From assembly GCA_015956445.1 (NCBI GenBank), contig WIUZ02000011.1:930001-994000 (forward strand): a stretch of 64,000 nt of DNA, read 5' to 3'. This DNA is from Thelephora terrestris. Lineage: Eukaryota > Basidiomycota > Agaricomycetes > Thelephorales > Thelephoraceae. The position numbers and the translations under genes were made by a program. Positions 1 to 10,524 of this stretch are shown here, in pieces (the stretch's first letter is position 1; each line of letters begins with the position of its first letter). The notes beneath the pieces were generated by a model that saw only the letters and a program-made list of their open reading frames with translations, had not been told where the DNA came from and did not search any database.

Positions 1-2
1 CC

Positions 3-3000
3 TCCCCTCTCGCAACTCAGATATCAGCCAATACGGATCCCAAAATGAATGGTAGGGGTGGTTTTAAGTCCTGCAAGTGTTCAGCACTGACAGCAACCCC
101 ACAGGCCCAAGAAAACCCTGCCCGGGAAGTCAGACACCAACAATACGGCTGCGAACCCGAGGTACCAGTACGGGTCAACGTGCCATCCGAAGGAGAGTAC
201 CTTCGCATAGACGTCCCACCCCCGGAAGACCAAAACCCAGGAATGATGGTAGCCGCCCACCTAGTCCGCGTCAAGGAGGATATCTTGGCCCCAGACGAGC
301 ACTCATTCTTCGCGTTCGGCGCGACAATTGTCGTCGGCGAAGAAGGGTGCCAGCAACCATTCGTGCACCACGGACAGGCTTATGTCCACCTCTTCAACTC
401 AAGTTCGGACGACCTCAGTAATCACACTGGGGACAAGGGCACAAATACCCAGTGGGTACATGCTGAACACATTGAGATTACAGTCAACAAGTGATCACAA
501 TGTGCCCAGTGGGGAAAATTTGAATACATTCAAAATGTGCCAGGCCATGTGTATCCAATGTGCCCACTGGGTACATTTTGATTGTGATCACAATGTACTC
601 AGCAATGTGATCTCAATGTGCCCAGTGGGCACATTTTGATTGCAATCACAATGTACCCACCAATGTGATCTCAATGTGCCCAGTGGGCACATTTTAAATT
701 CTTTCACAAAGTGCTCAGCAATGTGTTCACAATGTACCCAGCTCATTACATGATGTTTTCTTTCACAATGTTGTCCACAATGTGTCCAGCATGTGCCTGA
801 GCCACTCATTCAAACTTCTTTTACAAAGTATCCAGTGATGTGTCCAGAATGTGTGCAGCCATATACATGATGACTTCTTTGAGAATACATGATGAAATTG
901 AACATTATTGTGATTACATTGTGATTACTTCAAAAAGTACCCCCTGGGGACATTATGGACACATCACTGGATACTTTGTGAAAAAAGTTTGAATGAGTGG
1001 CTCAGGCACATGCTGGACACATTGTGGACAACATTGTGAAAGAAAACATCATGTAATGAGCTGGGTACATTGTGAACACATTGATGGGAACATTGTGAAA
1101 GAAATTAAAATGTGCACAGTAGGCACATTGAGAACACATTGGTGTGTACATTGAGATCAAATTGATGGGTACATTGTGATCGCAATCAAAATGTGCCCAG
1201 TGGGCACATTGGATTCACATGGCCAGGTACATTTTGAATGTATTCAAAATTTCCCCACTGGGCACATTGTGATCACTTGTTGACTGTAATCTCAATGCGT
1301 TCAGCATGTACCCACTGGGTATTTGTGCCCTTGTCCCCAGTGTCAGCCCCCTCCGAATCACGAGCAACACGGCGCGACAGCGACCACCCCTGACGAACCT
1401 CGCTATGTCAACCCAAAGGTGCTTGTCAACGAGGACGTAGATTCCCCTCGTACTTCCCCATTCCCCGGACAATCAATTGCTGGAGTTGTGCCTCGCGTAC
1501 GTCGAATGTTTTCTGAGTCTAGGAGAGTTAGTGTTAACGACGACAACGGACAGCCGTTAGCTGTCGAAGTCGCCATCAAGCAACTCAGAGCGTTGATACC
1601 CGAAGAAGACCCGATGAAGAAGCCAGCAGAACGAGAAAATGCAAGAGATCGTGTGCCTGATGGAGTGGGTGAGTGCACCCCCAAAATAACCCGAAATTCG
1701 CCATATGAAGAATTTAACTTAGCTGTCGTAGGGCGGGAGCCGTCCACACCGATTCATAACCCCCAGACCACCCAGAATCGGGTTCCAAGTGACCTGTTGG
1801 CTGTCCCGAGACATAACGTGGACATCAGTGTTTTTCCCTGTACGATCCTTGAAGACAGTCAGACTAAAGTTTTCGAAGACATGGACAACGAACTTACCTT
1901 GAAGGGTCCCCCGATTGCGACGCTTGACCCAGAAGAAGATATGATGCCTGACTCCCCTCCAGCACTAGACTACCCTGACAACATCATGGTTGACGAGCTA
2001 GCCGAGGACGACAAGTTGATGCTTGACATTCCGGGTCTGCACAAAAGTACTGATGCCCCGCCAAGTGCGAAATCCCTTGATCCCACCAAGGATGAAGACG
2101 ACCCCACCACCGATGAGGACCTCCGCCTTATAACTCGAATTCAGGAGAACTTACTGTACCTGTCGCCCTACATCGACCGCATACAGGAGAACGGTGAGAA
2201 GCATGAGGTCTTCGAGTGCTTGGCGAAGCTCGGCCTCCTGCAGATTGTCTACGAGATGACGCTGGCGAAAGACCAAGGAGAAACGAGAGGAAAGCAGTAC
2301 TGGGGCCGACGCATCGCCCAGATCTTGGACGAAAGGAAGACGGAAGTGGAAGAATTTATAGAGGAAAAGCGACGCGAGGGAAAGATAGCCAAGAAGCCAC
2401 GTCCAGTCACAATAATCAAGATTGAAGACGAGGTCGAGGCACCCCCTTACTCACCAGTTGAATGGTTACCACAGGAATCTGATTACGTCCCCAAAAGCCC
2501 GGCAGCAGGCGTTGTCGAAGACCCCCGTTACGTCCCAAGAAGCCCGGAACCCGAAGCAACAGAAGCACCTGTCAAACTGTCAAAACCAGACGCCGATCCC
2601 CTGACCGACCTACAGCAGCAGGTCTTGGAGCTTGAAGAAAGGTTTGATGGGTCTATTGACGATCTAAAGACGCGACTGAGGGAACTTGAAACTCAAGTAT
2701 TCTCGGACGGATGTCTCCTGACGGAGTTGAACTGGAAGTCGAATGAGTTGAAGAAGTGGGAAAATAAGGGATGGTCGAATAACAAAAAGGCTCACCGAAG
2801 GTATAACACGAAAGGTAACCCTCCTTATCAGACCAGATCTGTTACCGCAGCGTCTGCAGAATCAGTGAAGGAGATGCGGAGGCAGTTGACGAAACTAGGC
2901 GATCGGATCAGGAAGGTTGAGGTTGACATACAGATCGCACAAGAGGAGATCAAGATCACCAACGATAAGATAAGGAAACTTTCGATGCTGGATTCACAGG

Positions 3001-3290
3001 TGAAGTTATCGGCCCAAAACCTGGATGACCTACGACGTTCCCAAGCCGACATGAACAGTGTTCTCATGTCGGAAATCACCTCCCTCAAGCTAGGACTTGG
3101 ACCCCGTCTTGAACAGCAACTCAAGGATCACGCATTCGAGATCAACACCCTCACCAGCCGGTTCCAGCAACTTTATCATGTTGTGGTCAACACCCTCTAC
3201 CCTGATTACCCGAAGACCTCGGACCCCAGGAACGCCAACCAGACGTCCCCGAAGATTACCTCAAACCCCAAAACGGCCGCTGTTTTCTAA
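3..3290 (+). CDS. acidic, coiled-coil protein of unknown function, split by a hairpin element
   Basis: An open frame runs from the left window edge (first ATG at 45) to the hairpin element at 425 and resumes in the same frame after it, ending at 3290. If the element and one TCA duplicate are set aside, the join falls inside one CAG codon, so the frame is kept; the parts are about 140 and 650 codons. The gene may begin before the window. The N-terminal part is unrecognised. The middle is rich in Asp, Glu and Pro and has an IKIEDE stretch that fits a SUMO-site consensus (hydrophobic-K-x-E). The last 230 residues (about 2600-3290) have heptad-like Leu/Ile spacing typical of coiled coils. No enzyme motif is visible. 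With the insertion present the left part reads into element DNA and stops at 494, so the allele is probably disrupted unless the insert is removed from the RNA. Confidence 0.6.
425..1342. mobile_element. M1a: CACTG-type hairpin MITE, 918 bp
   Basis: Starts CACTGGGGACAAGGGC and ends with the reverse complement. Flanking TCA at 422-424 and 1343-1345 is a 3-bp target duplication. The two halves are near-perfect inverted copies meeting around 880, so the whole element can fold into one hairpin. It has no coding capacity; short open frames inside it are artefacts of the inverted repeat. CACT(A/G) ends with a 3-bp duplication fit the CACTA/EnSpm superfamily, so it is probably moved in trans. ACATTGTGA/TCACAATGT is repeated many times inside and could serve as subterminal binding sites. 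Confidence 0.9.
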
Positions 3291-5080
3291 GGTAAAGCCC
3301 TTCTTTGTATTCACCCCGCACCCATCTTGACGTTTTCATTAACGCCCTCATCCCATCAAACGCCCGTACCATAAACCCTTAGTCAAGTTGGATCGGACTC
3401 TATAACGCCGGAGATCCGATCTCCGGTGTCTGATTCCACAACACTTTTCGTGAGTACTAAGTCCCTCGCTTCACCACCCTCCCTCACCACTGTTTTCGTA
3501 TTCCCCTCCCCCTTATCTCTTTTTCGTTCTCGCTTTCCGACAAATCGACTGGAACCCTCCTACCACACGGTGCAACACCTTTGGTTTCGCCTCAAACTCG
3601 CTCATTTTTTGCCCTGCTCTCGTTTCGCGTCAATGGCACCTCTACTTCAACACGCCCGACGACTCGACGCCCATACCCCGACAACATCTCTCTCCCTCCT
3701 CAAAACCTCTCTTTTACGACTCATCACCTATCCCCACATCATTACTACCCATTGTTCGTCCCCGCTGTCACCGACTTAATCGACGAATCCAGTAAATTTC
3801 TCCGCCTCATTTTCCTCTCTCTCCTACTCTCTTTTTCCCCAGATATTTTCCTTCTCTCTCTCTCTCCTTTCTACCGAAACACCGAAAAACATCTACCAAC
3901 TATGCCCGGCCATTCAAGACACCCGGTGCGGTCTCAAGCGGATCCAAAATCCCGCTGAGTTATCATCTTCTCTATCAGTTTTCCCTCCCCTTTTCATCAT
4001 GCCTACTCCCTTTCTCTCGCTATCGGCCGGTTTATTCATAAAATTAATATCCTTTACTTCGTCCTGGCCTAGCCTGGACAACAGGCAGCCCGTTTTTCTG
4101 CCTCTCCTGCCCCCTTCCGCAACGCCCAGACCCGTCACCCCTGCAAGACCCTCTTCCGTGTCCACCGCCTGAGTCCCTTGCGGACTTCCTCTCATTCCCG
4201 ACCAACTCTCGCCCCACCGCCTACCCGTCTCCCGTGCCCTGCACCTCGTTTTCGCCACCTCCCGTACCTCAGCCGGATCCGTCGTACACCCGTACCTGTC
4301 TCCCGCCACCTTTAGTTACCCTTCCCCCCCTTTTCCGATATGTCTACCCTGCTTCTGTTGATCGAAGCCACCCGTGTTCCAATTTCCCCGTCTTTACACT
4401 CACCCATCCCTTTCCATTGCGCGGTCATACTACTACTTACTTCTTAAGTATTTTAGTGGTACCTTATTTGCCTCTACCTACCCGCTTTGTGAAACCATTG
4501 GAGTTCCGCCCCTCGTACCTCGTGTGACGCAAGATCTACCCGCTATTCCAGCAGGTAAGTATTGTCCCTGCCTACAACGCAGCACACCTTGAAAAGTTCC
4601 CCGCGGTGGCTCCTCTCTCCCATCCTCTTCCCACACTCTCTGTTATCTTCTTGCGCGGCGCGACGAACTCTAAAAAATGTTCCCCGCGATCCCCGTTCCT
4701 AGTTCCCCATTTATTTTATTTTTCCTCCACACTCCCTCTCCGTCCTCACGATCGGCGCCTTCTCCTTATGTCGCTACCTCATTTAAACTTCCTTTCCTTC
4801 CGATCGCATTTTTCCTTCCTCTGACATATCTCCCTCTTCCATTTAAAATTTCCCACGACTGCTACCCATCATTTCACCCTTTTATTTCTCCTTTGTTTGT
4901 TCTTTCCCGCATTCCTTTCAACTGCTTGTTGCCTCCCTCCCTCCCTCTCTCGTCGTTTTCTTTCCTGGGATTTTCTTCTTCCCTTTCCGTCTTTTCTATT
5001 TTTATTTTTATTTTTTTATTTTTCCTTATGGTGGGTACCTGTGGTACAGGTGAAATATAATTTTTTATATCTTCCCTACC
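3291..5080. other. pyrimidine-rich intergenic stretch, no convincing gene
   Basis: The plus strand is strongly C/T rich, with runs such as CTCTCTCTCTCTCC near 3850 and T-rich tracts near 4985-5030. Several open frames of 70-130 codons exist, but they look like low-complexity Ser/Pro/Leu/Phe products of base bias. A donor-like GGTAAGTATT lies at 4554. The string AAAAGTTCCCCGCGG at about 4592 recurs at about 8288, at the other side of the tandem gene cluster, suggesting that the cluster and its flanks share a duplicated leader. It may hold promoters and 5' leaders of the genes that follow. Confidence 0.5.
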
Positions 5081-5218
5081 ATGGCCCACACATTCTCCTT
5101 TGTGGACAGTATTCAACGGTCACTCTAGTTACTCTCTGTTTTTCCTTTCACTGACACATCCAATTTCTTATTCCCCATTTTATTTTGTGCCCTGTCTATT
5201 CCCTCCGACACCTCATTC

Positions 5219-5402
5219 TGATGATCACCCTCTTCCAATTCACTGGATACATCAAATTCTATTTTTGTTTTATCACACCACATTCATTGTCCATCCCCTT
5301 CGCAATCCTCCACTCCGTCTCGAAAGCTACCATAGCGATGCTGAATTGGTAGAATTAATCTACAATAGATTAGAAATAGAATGTGGGACCTGCGTCAGCT
5401 AG
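5219..5402 (+). pseudogene. small-protein paralogue 1, C-terminal remnant
   Basis: The frame encodes a segment ending TTFIVHPLRNPPLRLESYHSD and a short tail, closely matching the C-terminal half of gene 4 at 7258-7677 (YIVHPLLNPPLRL, then SDDEFVDLINDRL). The DNA just before it (TGATGATCACCCTCTTCCAATTCAC) resembles 6990-7060, which lies upstream of gene 4. This copy therefore looks like an upstream region fused to the last half of the coding region, with the middle lost. A possible first exon starts at the ATG at 5082, but no good intron joins it. Function unknown. Confidence 0.5.
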
Positions 5403-5865
5403 CTTTACTTTTCCTATAACATGGTGCTCCGTAATCATGACATGATTAGTTGGATGACATCTCTTTTGTCCTATACCAACCCCTCCCCTCATTCCCACGC
5501 ATAGAATAATGTCACGTCTAAAGCCATTCAATTCAGGTTGTATATGGAAATGGCCGCCCGATCATCAAACCTTATCACAACGCGGAGCGCCCAGCAATGA
5601 CATAACCTGCAGACGGCGACCTCAGCTCTCCTTCAAGACCCAACCGCCTCCTCTCCTTTACCCTTTCACCATCTCTCATCAGCCTGCCAACCTTACTCCA
5701 ACACATTACTGTGCTATTCACTCTCCCTCATATTCACCAAGAAAAGCCCTGTTGGTACGTGTTAAATCCAACTCTGACGTTACCCTCCTTTCGACAACCT
5801 TCGTTTCAAGCAGAATAACCTTGCCACCAACCCTCCCTTCCTTCACTTCAAATCTTTTCCTCACC
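5403..5865. other. intergenic spacer between paralogues 1 and 2
   Basis: No recognisable gene. An open frame from 5509 runs in frame into paralogue 2, but its first 119 codons are low-complexity (Pro, Ser, Thr rich) and unlike the other paralogues, so I treat it as leader sequence. Confidence 0.4.
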
Positions 5866-6153
5866 ATGTTCCCCAAGACCCTCCGTCGTTCCCGATCAAT
5901 CCTTGCTTTTCCCACCAAAGCCGACTTCCAAACGGAAAAGGAACTCCTCAAACACTATTACGAAAATAAGGACGCCCGCCTCGCCCTACTCCAGGCTGTC
6001 CGACAAGAGCAAGGCAACACGGAGGCCATCGTTTATTTTAGACACCATCTCCTCCATTATCCTATCACAATCTACCCCAATACATCCGAAGACTATATAG
6101 AGGAACTATTCGAATACCAGCTGTCTATACTTGACCCGTGGTCATATATCTAG
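5866..6153 (+). CDS. small-protein paralogue 2, function unknown
   Basis: A 95-residue frame starting at the ATG at 5866 in TCACCATGTT. It keeps the layout of the cluster: a helix like ELLKHYYENKDARL matches VLEYLQQNQSARR of gene 4, followed about 20 residues on by IVYFRHHLLHYPITI in place of YIVHPLLNPPLRL, and an acidic EDYIEELF in place of DDEFVDLI. No signal peptide, transmembrane segment or catalytic motif is seen. An upstream in-frame extension to 5509 exists but lacks similarity. It is the most diverged member but reads as intact. Confidence 0.55.
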   Translation: MFPKTLRRSRSILAFPTKADFQTEKELLKHYYENKDARLALLQAVRQEQGNTEAIVYFRHHLLHYPITIYPNTSEDYIEELFEYQLSILDPWSYI

Positions 6154-6417
6154 ATGTATAGTCGGTAACCCTCCTCTGCCTAGATACACAACTGTTCCCC
6201 CATTAAAAATCTATGCGTATATCCTACCATGTTAAACGCCATCAAAAGAACGATCAAATTAAAATGGAGGAACGATGAGTTGTCATCATGATGACTCAAT
6301 ATATCGGCCAACCACGAACGCCACGTCACAACGAAACAACCTCTCACAACTTTCGTCTTTGTGGCCGCCTTTCATATTCCAACTCAGCGCACCCAGAAAA
6401 CCTACACATCGGAAATC

Positions 6418-6853
6418 ATGGGAGTAAAATTGGTTTACTACGTTCAAGATCCCAAAACACATCAATGGGAACTAGCGTAAGTTCTACGCTATGCACATCA
6501 TTTTGACACTCTGACCTCAAATCGGCCCCAGTATCAACCCTACCCCACCAAGCTCAGACGAGTACCACCGATACGACACCGTACCTCTCATCGATTACAT
6601 GGGACAGGGCTGGAAGACTGACGTCGAAGCCCTGGAATACTTAAAGACCAAGAAGAGCGCCCGAAAACTGATCTCACGTCAAGCTTGGACTTACATGTAT
6701 CAAGGAGCAGGAGTAATGTACATCGTCCACCCCCTTTTCGAGGTACCCCTAGTCCTTGGCCCCCATGACAGCGAGGAAAGTATATTACGCAAGGTTACTA
6801 TACGGCTGGATACTTTAAAGAGAGTAGCAGACAAGTACTCTGGGAACGTTTAA
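6418..6853 (+). CDS. small-protein paralogue 3, two exons, function unknown
   Basis: Exon 1 (6418-6476) starts at ATG in ATCATGGGAG and encodes YYVQDPKTHQWEL. The intron 6477-6531 is GTAAGT...CCCCAG, 55 nt, splitting a codon after its second base. Exon 2 (6532-6853) carries PLIDYMGQGW, EALEYLKTKKSARKL, VMYIVHPLFEVPLVL and a charged tail. The product is about 125 residues. Gene 4 has the same exon pattern, intron phase and motifs, which supports both models. The protein is soluble-looking, with no known domain recognised by eye. Confidence 0.65.
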
Positions 6854-7257
6854 TTACCTTATGTACGGTATTCCCTACCTTGCCACCCCTATGTTTACGA
6901 CGCCCCAATATTCCCTTCCCCTTTGTTTGTTCAACCAAGGAATAAACGGACTTTTCATCATTCATACATTTCATCATCTCATCATGGGACTTCCGATGAT
7001 GACACCCTTCTCCAGTTCACCAAGCCATCAAACTTTATTTTAGTATATCACAATGTTTCGATCGAGACCCTGGTGCCTCCTTCTTTTTGGCACCGGATCA
7101 TTACTTATTACGTATATGGCTTCCTTCTTCCCCACGTTTAATATTTGTCATTCGCATTGCTTCACCAGCATGTTCCTCTCGCTTTCCTTTCTCTTTCTCC
7201 CTGCCCCTGGTTCTTATTCCCCCCCCCCAGAACACTGCTTACTCTACGGTGTACCCC
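6854..7257. promoter_or_regulatory. spacer with the leader of paralogue 4
   Basis: Contains a stretch (about 6990-7060) similar to 5219-5282 upstream of the paralogue 1 remnant, so it is part of the duplicated unit and probably promoter or 5' leader. No convincing coding region or clear TATA box was picked out. Confidence 0.4.
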
Positions 7258-7677
7258 ATGGACACGCAACACTGCTTCATTTTAGACCCCTGCACCCACC
7301 AATGGAGAAGCACGTACGCTCTTTTTCTTACGTATTTTTTATCAAGATTTTGACGCGCGCTCAGCCTTTCCTGGGAAACGCCCTGGAAGGTACACCACCA
7401 CCCCTATTTCTATGAAGAAATCCTTGTAGTCGACTACATGGGATTAAACTGGGCAACCCCCGAAGACGTCCTTGAATACCTCCAGCAAAACCAGAGCGCC
7501 AGGCGCCTCCTCCGTAAAATATCCGAAGACATCCTGCTCACAGGATGGGACACTACCTACATTGTCCACCCCCTCCTTAACCCACCATTACGCCTTGATA
7601 TCTACCTCAGTGATGATGAGTTCGTAGATTTAATTAACGATAGGCTAGCCACCGAACAACGAGTCCGCGCTGGTTAG
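7258..7677 (+). CDS. small-protein paralogue 4, two exons, function unknown
   Basis: Exon 1 (7258-7313) starts at ATG in ACCCCATGGAC and encodes CFILDPCTHQWRS. Intron 7314-7364 (GTACGC...GCTCAG, 51 nt) has the same phase as in gene 3. Exon 2 (7365-7677) encodes ILVVDYMGLNW, EDVLEYLQQNQSARRLL, TTYIVHPLLNPPLRL and DDEFVDLINDRL. The product is about 122 residues. The conserved DP-x-THQW, DYMG-x-x-W, EYL and YIVHP-x-x-x-x-PL motifs define the family. In-frame sequence also extends upstream to 7087, so a longer start cannot be excluded. Confidence 0.65.
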
Positions 7678-7786
7678 GAATTATGCACATGTACTTCGCC
7701 TCACCTAACCCACCATGTTGATGACATCGTGAGAAAAAGCTCACCCAAATAAGGAAAGACGGACACACCAACTGTTATAACCCAAA

Positions 7787-8230
7787 TTGGCGTCTCAACA
7801 TGATTGGACCCACAGACACAAACAAATTGACGTGATGGCAACCGAGTCTGCCAGCACATCGCCTTCAACAGCAAAACCATCTCACTATCACATCCCACCT
7901 CTCTTCCACATGCAAATCATCCACTACCACGTAAATCCACAAGGACTAGATACGTATTGGACAACCGCCCTCGAGCTCTACTGCTATCTATATACCAACA
8001 AAAGCGAACGCACCCGTTTACGAACAATGGTCGACCAGTTAGGAAACCACAATAACCGAATATTCATCATTCATCATCGCTGCGCTCCCTGGACCATATG
8101 CCTTGTGATGGGACAAACCGACGAGTCATTTGTACAGCACATTGAATGTCTCCTCCAAGGCATAGGAATTTTAATCCCTCAAGACCATTCTATTCAAGGT
8201 ATTTCGGCCACTATATGTGCATTATCATAA
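7787..8230 (+). CDS. small-protein paralogue 5, function unknown
   Basis: An open frame of 147 residues with candidate starts at 7787 and 7835. It is a distant member of the cluster: MQIIHYHVNPQGLDTYW stands where exon 1 of genes 3 and 4 has DPxTHQW, LYCYLYTNKSERTRL aligns with EYLxxNxSARRLL, FIIHHRCAPWTICL with YIVHPLxxPLxL, and TDESFVQHIE with SDDEFVDLIN. The short intron is absent here. No membrane segment or known domain is seen. It is followed by AATAAA at about 8230, a possible polyadenylation signal. Confidence 0.6.
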   Translation: MASQHDWTHRHKQIDVMATESASTSPSTAKPSHYHIPPLFHMQIIHYHVNPQGLDTYWTTALELYCYLYTNKSERTRLRTMVDQLGNHNNRIFIIHHRCAPWTICLVMGQTDESFVQHIECLLQGIGILIPQDHSIQGISATICALS

Positions 8231-8302
8231 ATAAAGTCAGTATTGTTCTAGACTAGTTGGGATAATTGCGATCAGGGACGATCGTTCAAAAGTTCCCCGC
8301 GG

Positions 8303-8640
8303 ATGTCGGACATGAGAACAACCATGTCATTATTTATGATAATTCACCACAACAGGATTAGATTAGATAAGATAAGGACAAGAAACTCATGGAACGTTAC
8401 AGAATGTTTAGGAACACCCTGGAATGTGCCGGAACATCCTGGAACTTGCCGGAATGTTCTAGAAGGTGACAGAATGTCACACCCCATGTGACACTGGTCA
8501 CACCTTTTGTGACAGTTAGTCACACTTGTGACATGAGTCACACGTAGAAATAGTTTAGTTTACCATAGAACAAGATGGAAGCAGACGGAATGTTCTAGAA
8601 TAATCTTAGTTGTAAAAGTATATAAGAAGCTCAACCACAG
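8303..8640 (+). promoter_or_regulatory. promoter-like block with heat-shock elements, TGTCAC repeats and TATA box
   Basis: GAATGTTCTAGAA occurs twice (8452-8464 and 8588-8600), a perfect three-unit heat-shock element (GAAnnTTCnnGAA), with looser GGAAC/GGAATG units from 8390 on. Between them (8466-8550) GTGACA and TGTCAC alternate many times. TATATAAG at 8619-8626 lies about 20 bases after the second element, a normal promoter spacing. The block begins TGTCGGACATG and could be the U3 part of an LTR, but I found no matching end or target duplication. A heat- or stress-responsive promoter is the plain reading. Confidence 0.55.
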
Positions 8641-9754
8641 TTCTAAGCAAACAGGAACCTCCCCCCTCCCTTTCACCCCCCCAACCTTTGACCTCAGGAA
8701 TTCCCTTTCAAGGAATTTCACCCTACCATTTTACCCCTATCCTTTCACCTCTACCCCTTTACACCCCTTATCCTTAGAACTGATTGGAAGAGTGATTTTC
8801 AGTAATCATACTCCAGTTCAGCCCATACCTTTGTGTGAAGTATATCTAAGCTTGATTGACCTTAGTACACTTGACTCTGAGACGTTTGAGAGTATCCCGA
8901 TCTCTGTAATTGCTGAAGGCAGTGCCCTTCAGGCAGAGAGTACTCCAACTCAGACTAGTGTTTGACTAAGCTACATCCAAATTAGTGAAGTACCACATAG
9001 GCCCCGACATACCACATTTTCAGAAGTCCCCAGAAGTTTAACCCGTTTCAGATTAGCATTACGTTGCTCACCATACGTTTCATTTACCCGACAGATATCA
9101 GCAGTTATAGGACGTTCCCTAGGAGTTATTGAACATATCAGCACAACCATCCACGACATATCAGCATAGCCACAGGCGTAACTGCACAGCCGCAGCACAG
9201 CCTCCTTACACAGCCTGTTACATAGCCCATTTACACAGCCTCATTTCACAGCCTGTTACACAGCCCATTGCACAGCCCATTACACAGCCTTCTGCACAGC
9301 CCCAGAACACAGCTCAAAGACATATTTACAGTGCACAGCATTCTACACAGCCTTCTTCACAGCCTCATACACAGCCTCAATCATATCAGGTTCACACATC
9401 AATATCTTCATTCCCGATCATCAGCGTAGATCAGGAACTCCATTCTTATCACGATCAGCAACCCCCTTTACATTCCAAACAGGTGTTTGCCCAGTAGGAA
9501 CGATAGTACAACAAGGTTAAGGATAGTTGAACCCCTCTGAACAATACTGAAGGACAAAAGACAATCCTTCAGCGAACTCATCAGGACAAGGAGCTGGAAA
9601 GTGCGAAACCCCGCCCACCCTGTGGAGTTGTTAGTCGGGAACACTGACTTCTCAACCAGCCTACTTAGTTGTTAACACTTAGCTTCTAAGTAAACCAACG
9701 AGGACTAGTAAGAGTTCTTATAGACCTCTACACTACAACCCCAGCGAACTCGAC
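8641..9754. other. presumed transcribed stretch downstream of the heat-shock promoter
   Basis: Holds C-rich leader sequence (8650-8770), no clear gene to 9128, the Gln/Pro repeat frame listed separately, and unassigned sequence to 9754, where T copy A begins without its first 126 bases. It could be the remains of an element whose 3' side was lost when the T copy was truncated. Confidence 0.35.
9129..9497 (+). CDS. Gln/Pro-repeat open frame, possible exon, function unknown
   Basis: A 122-residue frame with repeated (A/T/S)QP units such as SQPVTQPIAQPITQPSAQP, encoded by an imperfect 12-15 base tandem repeat around ACACAGCC (about 9180-9390). The last third (ISSFPIISVDQELHSYHDQQ) is not repetitive. 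It lies 500 bases after the TATA box at 8619 and may be one exon of a gene driven by it, or the Gln/Pro tail of a mobile-element protein. No splice partners were found. Confidence 0.35.
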   Translation: MNISAQPSTTYQHSHRRNCTAAAQPPYTACYIAHLHSLISQPVTQPIAQPITQPSAQPQNTAQRHIYSAQHSTQPSSQPHTQPQSYQVHTSISSFPIISVDQELHSYHDQQPPLHSKQVFAQ

Positions 9755-10524
9755 AACGCGCGTACTATTCCCAGCGAATCCACAACAAGCTATATACGGT
9801 GCTATCCCAGTCCCATCAGAAATCGACTCTATCTACCGCAGGCCTAAAGGTCATCAATTGTCCATCCCGGAGATCGTAGTGATGGCCCCTCCTCGCAAGG
9901 ACCTCCCCGAACATGGCGTCACCGTCTTCGGCACTCAGCTGAACGACTAGTTCAAGCCGATAGGAAGAGATGCCTTCGAGCGGACCGATCAGCCTCCCCG
10001 ATGTCACCGAACTCTGGAACACTTGGTCCCACATCTCCATCACCGGGTGACTGCTCGACAGCACTATCGACGTAGTCGGCGAGCGACCCTCCATCTCCCT
10101 TGTCGGACCCCTGGGTGGGATTCTGTCTTGCGAGGCGAAGCTGGTGTTGGAGTTGGATCTCGGACTCGACCTGTCGGTAAGGACGGTGGACCCGATATCG
10201 GAATCCTCGCTCCTCACCTCGACCAGACTGGTCACCATCCGACTCAACTGGTCGAGGGTAAGGATTAGCCGATGCAGTCATACGATGGGCAGGACGGCGT
10301 CGAGAGCGTTTGCATCGTTGCCCCTTAGTCACCGGACGTACCTCGGCGACCCTCGGAGCATCTTCAGCTCGGTCAACCTCCATGACCTCATCCTCGATCT
10401 TCACCAACTGATGGATCGGCTGCAAGACGCAGCGCCCACAGTTCTCCTTGTCGGATGCGGCCAGAGTAGAAGCCGGAGCCGGAGTCAGAACGGGAACTGC
10501 GTTCTCGATCGGAGGCATCGCATA

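Noticed and set aside
425-1342. CRISPR array, because of many short repeats with variable spacing
   Set aside because: Repeats are unevenly spaced, occur in both orientations and form one large hairpin with mobile-element ends; the genome is eukaryotic.
1403-1747. Minus-strand frames opposite the split host gene
   Set aside because: Shadows of the plus-strand gene; the plus frame is longer and has coiled-coil and acidic structure.
3426-3958. Genes in the pyrimidine-rich stretch (117- and 125-codon frames)
   Set aside because: Overlapping frames, low complexity, no splice support and no resemblance to the paralogues nearby.
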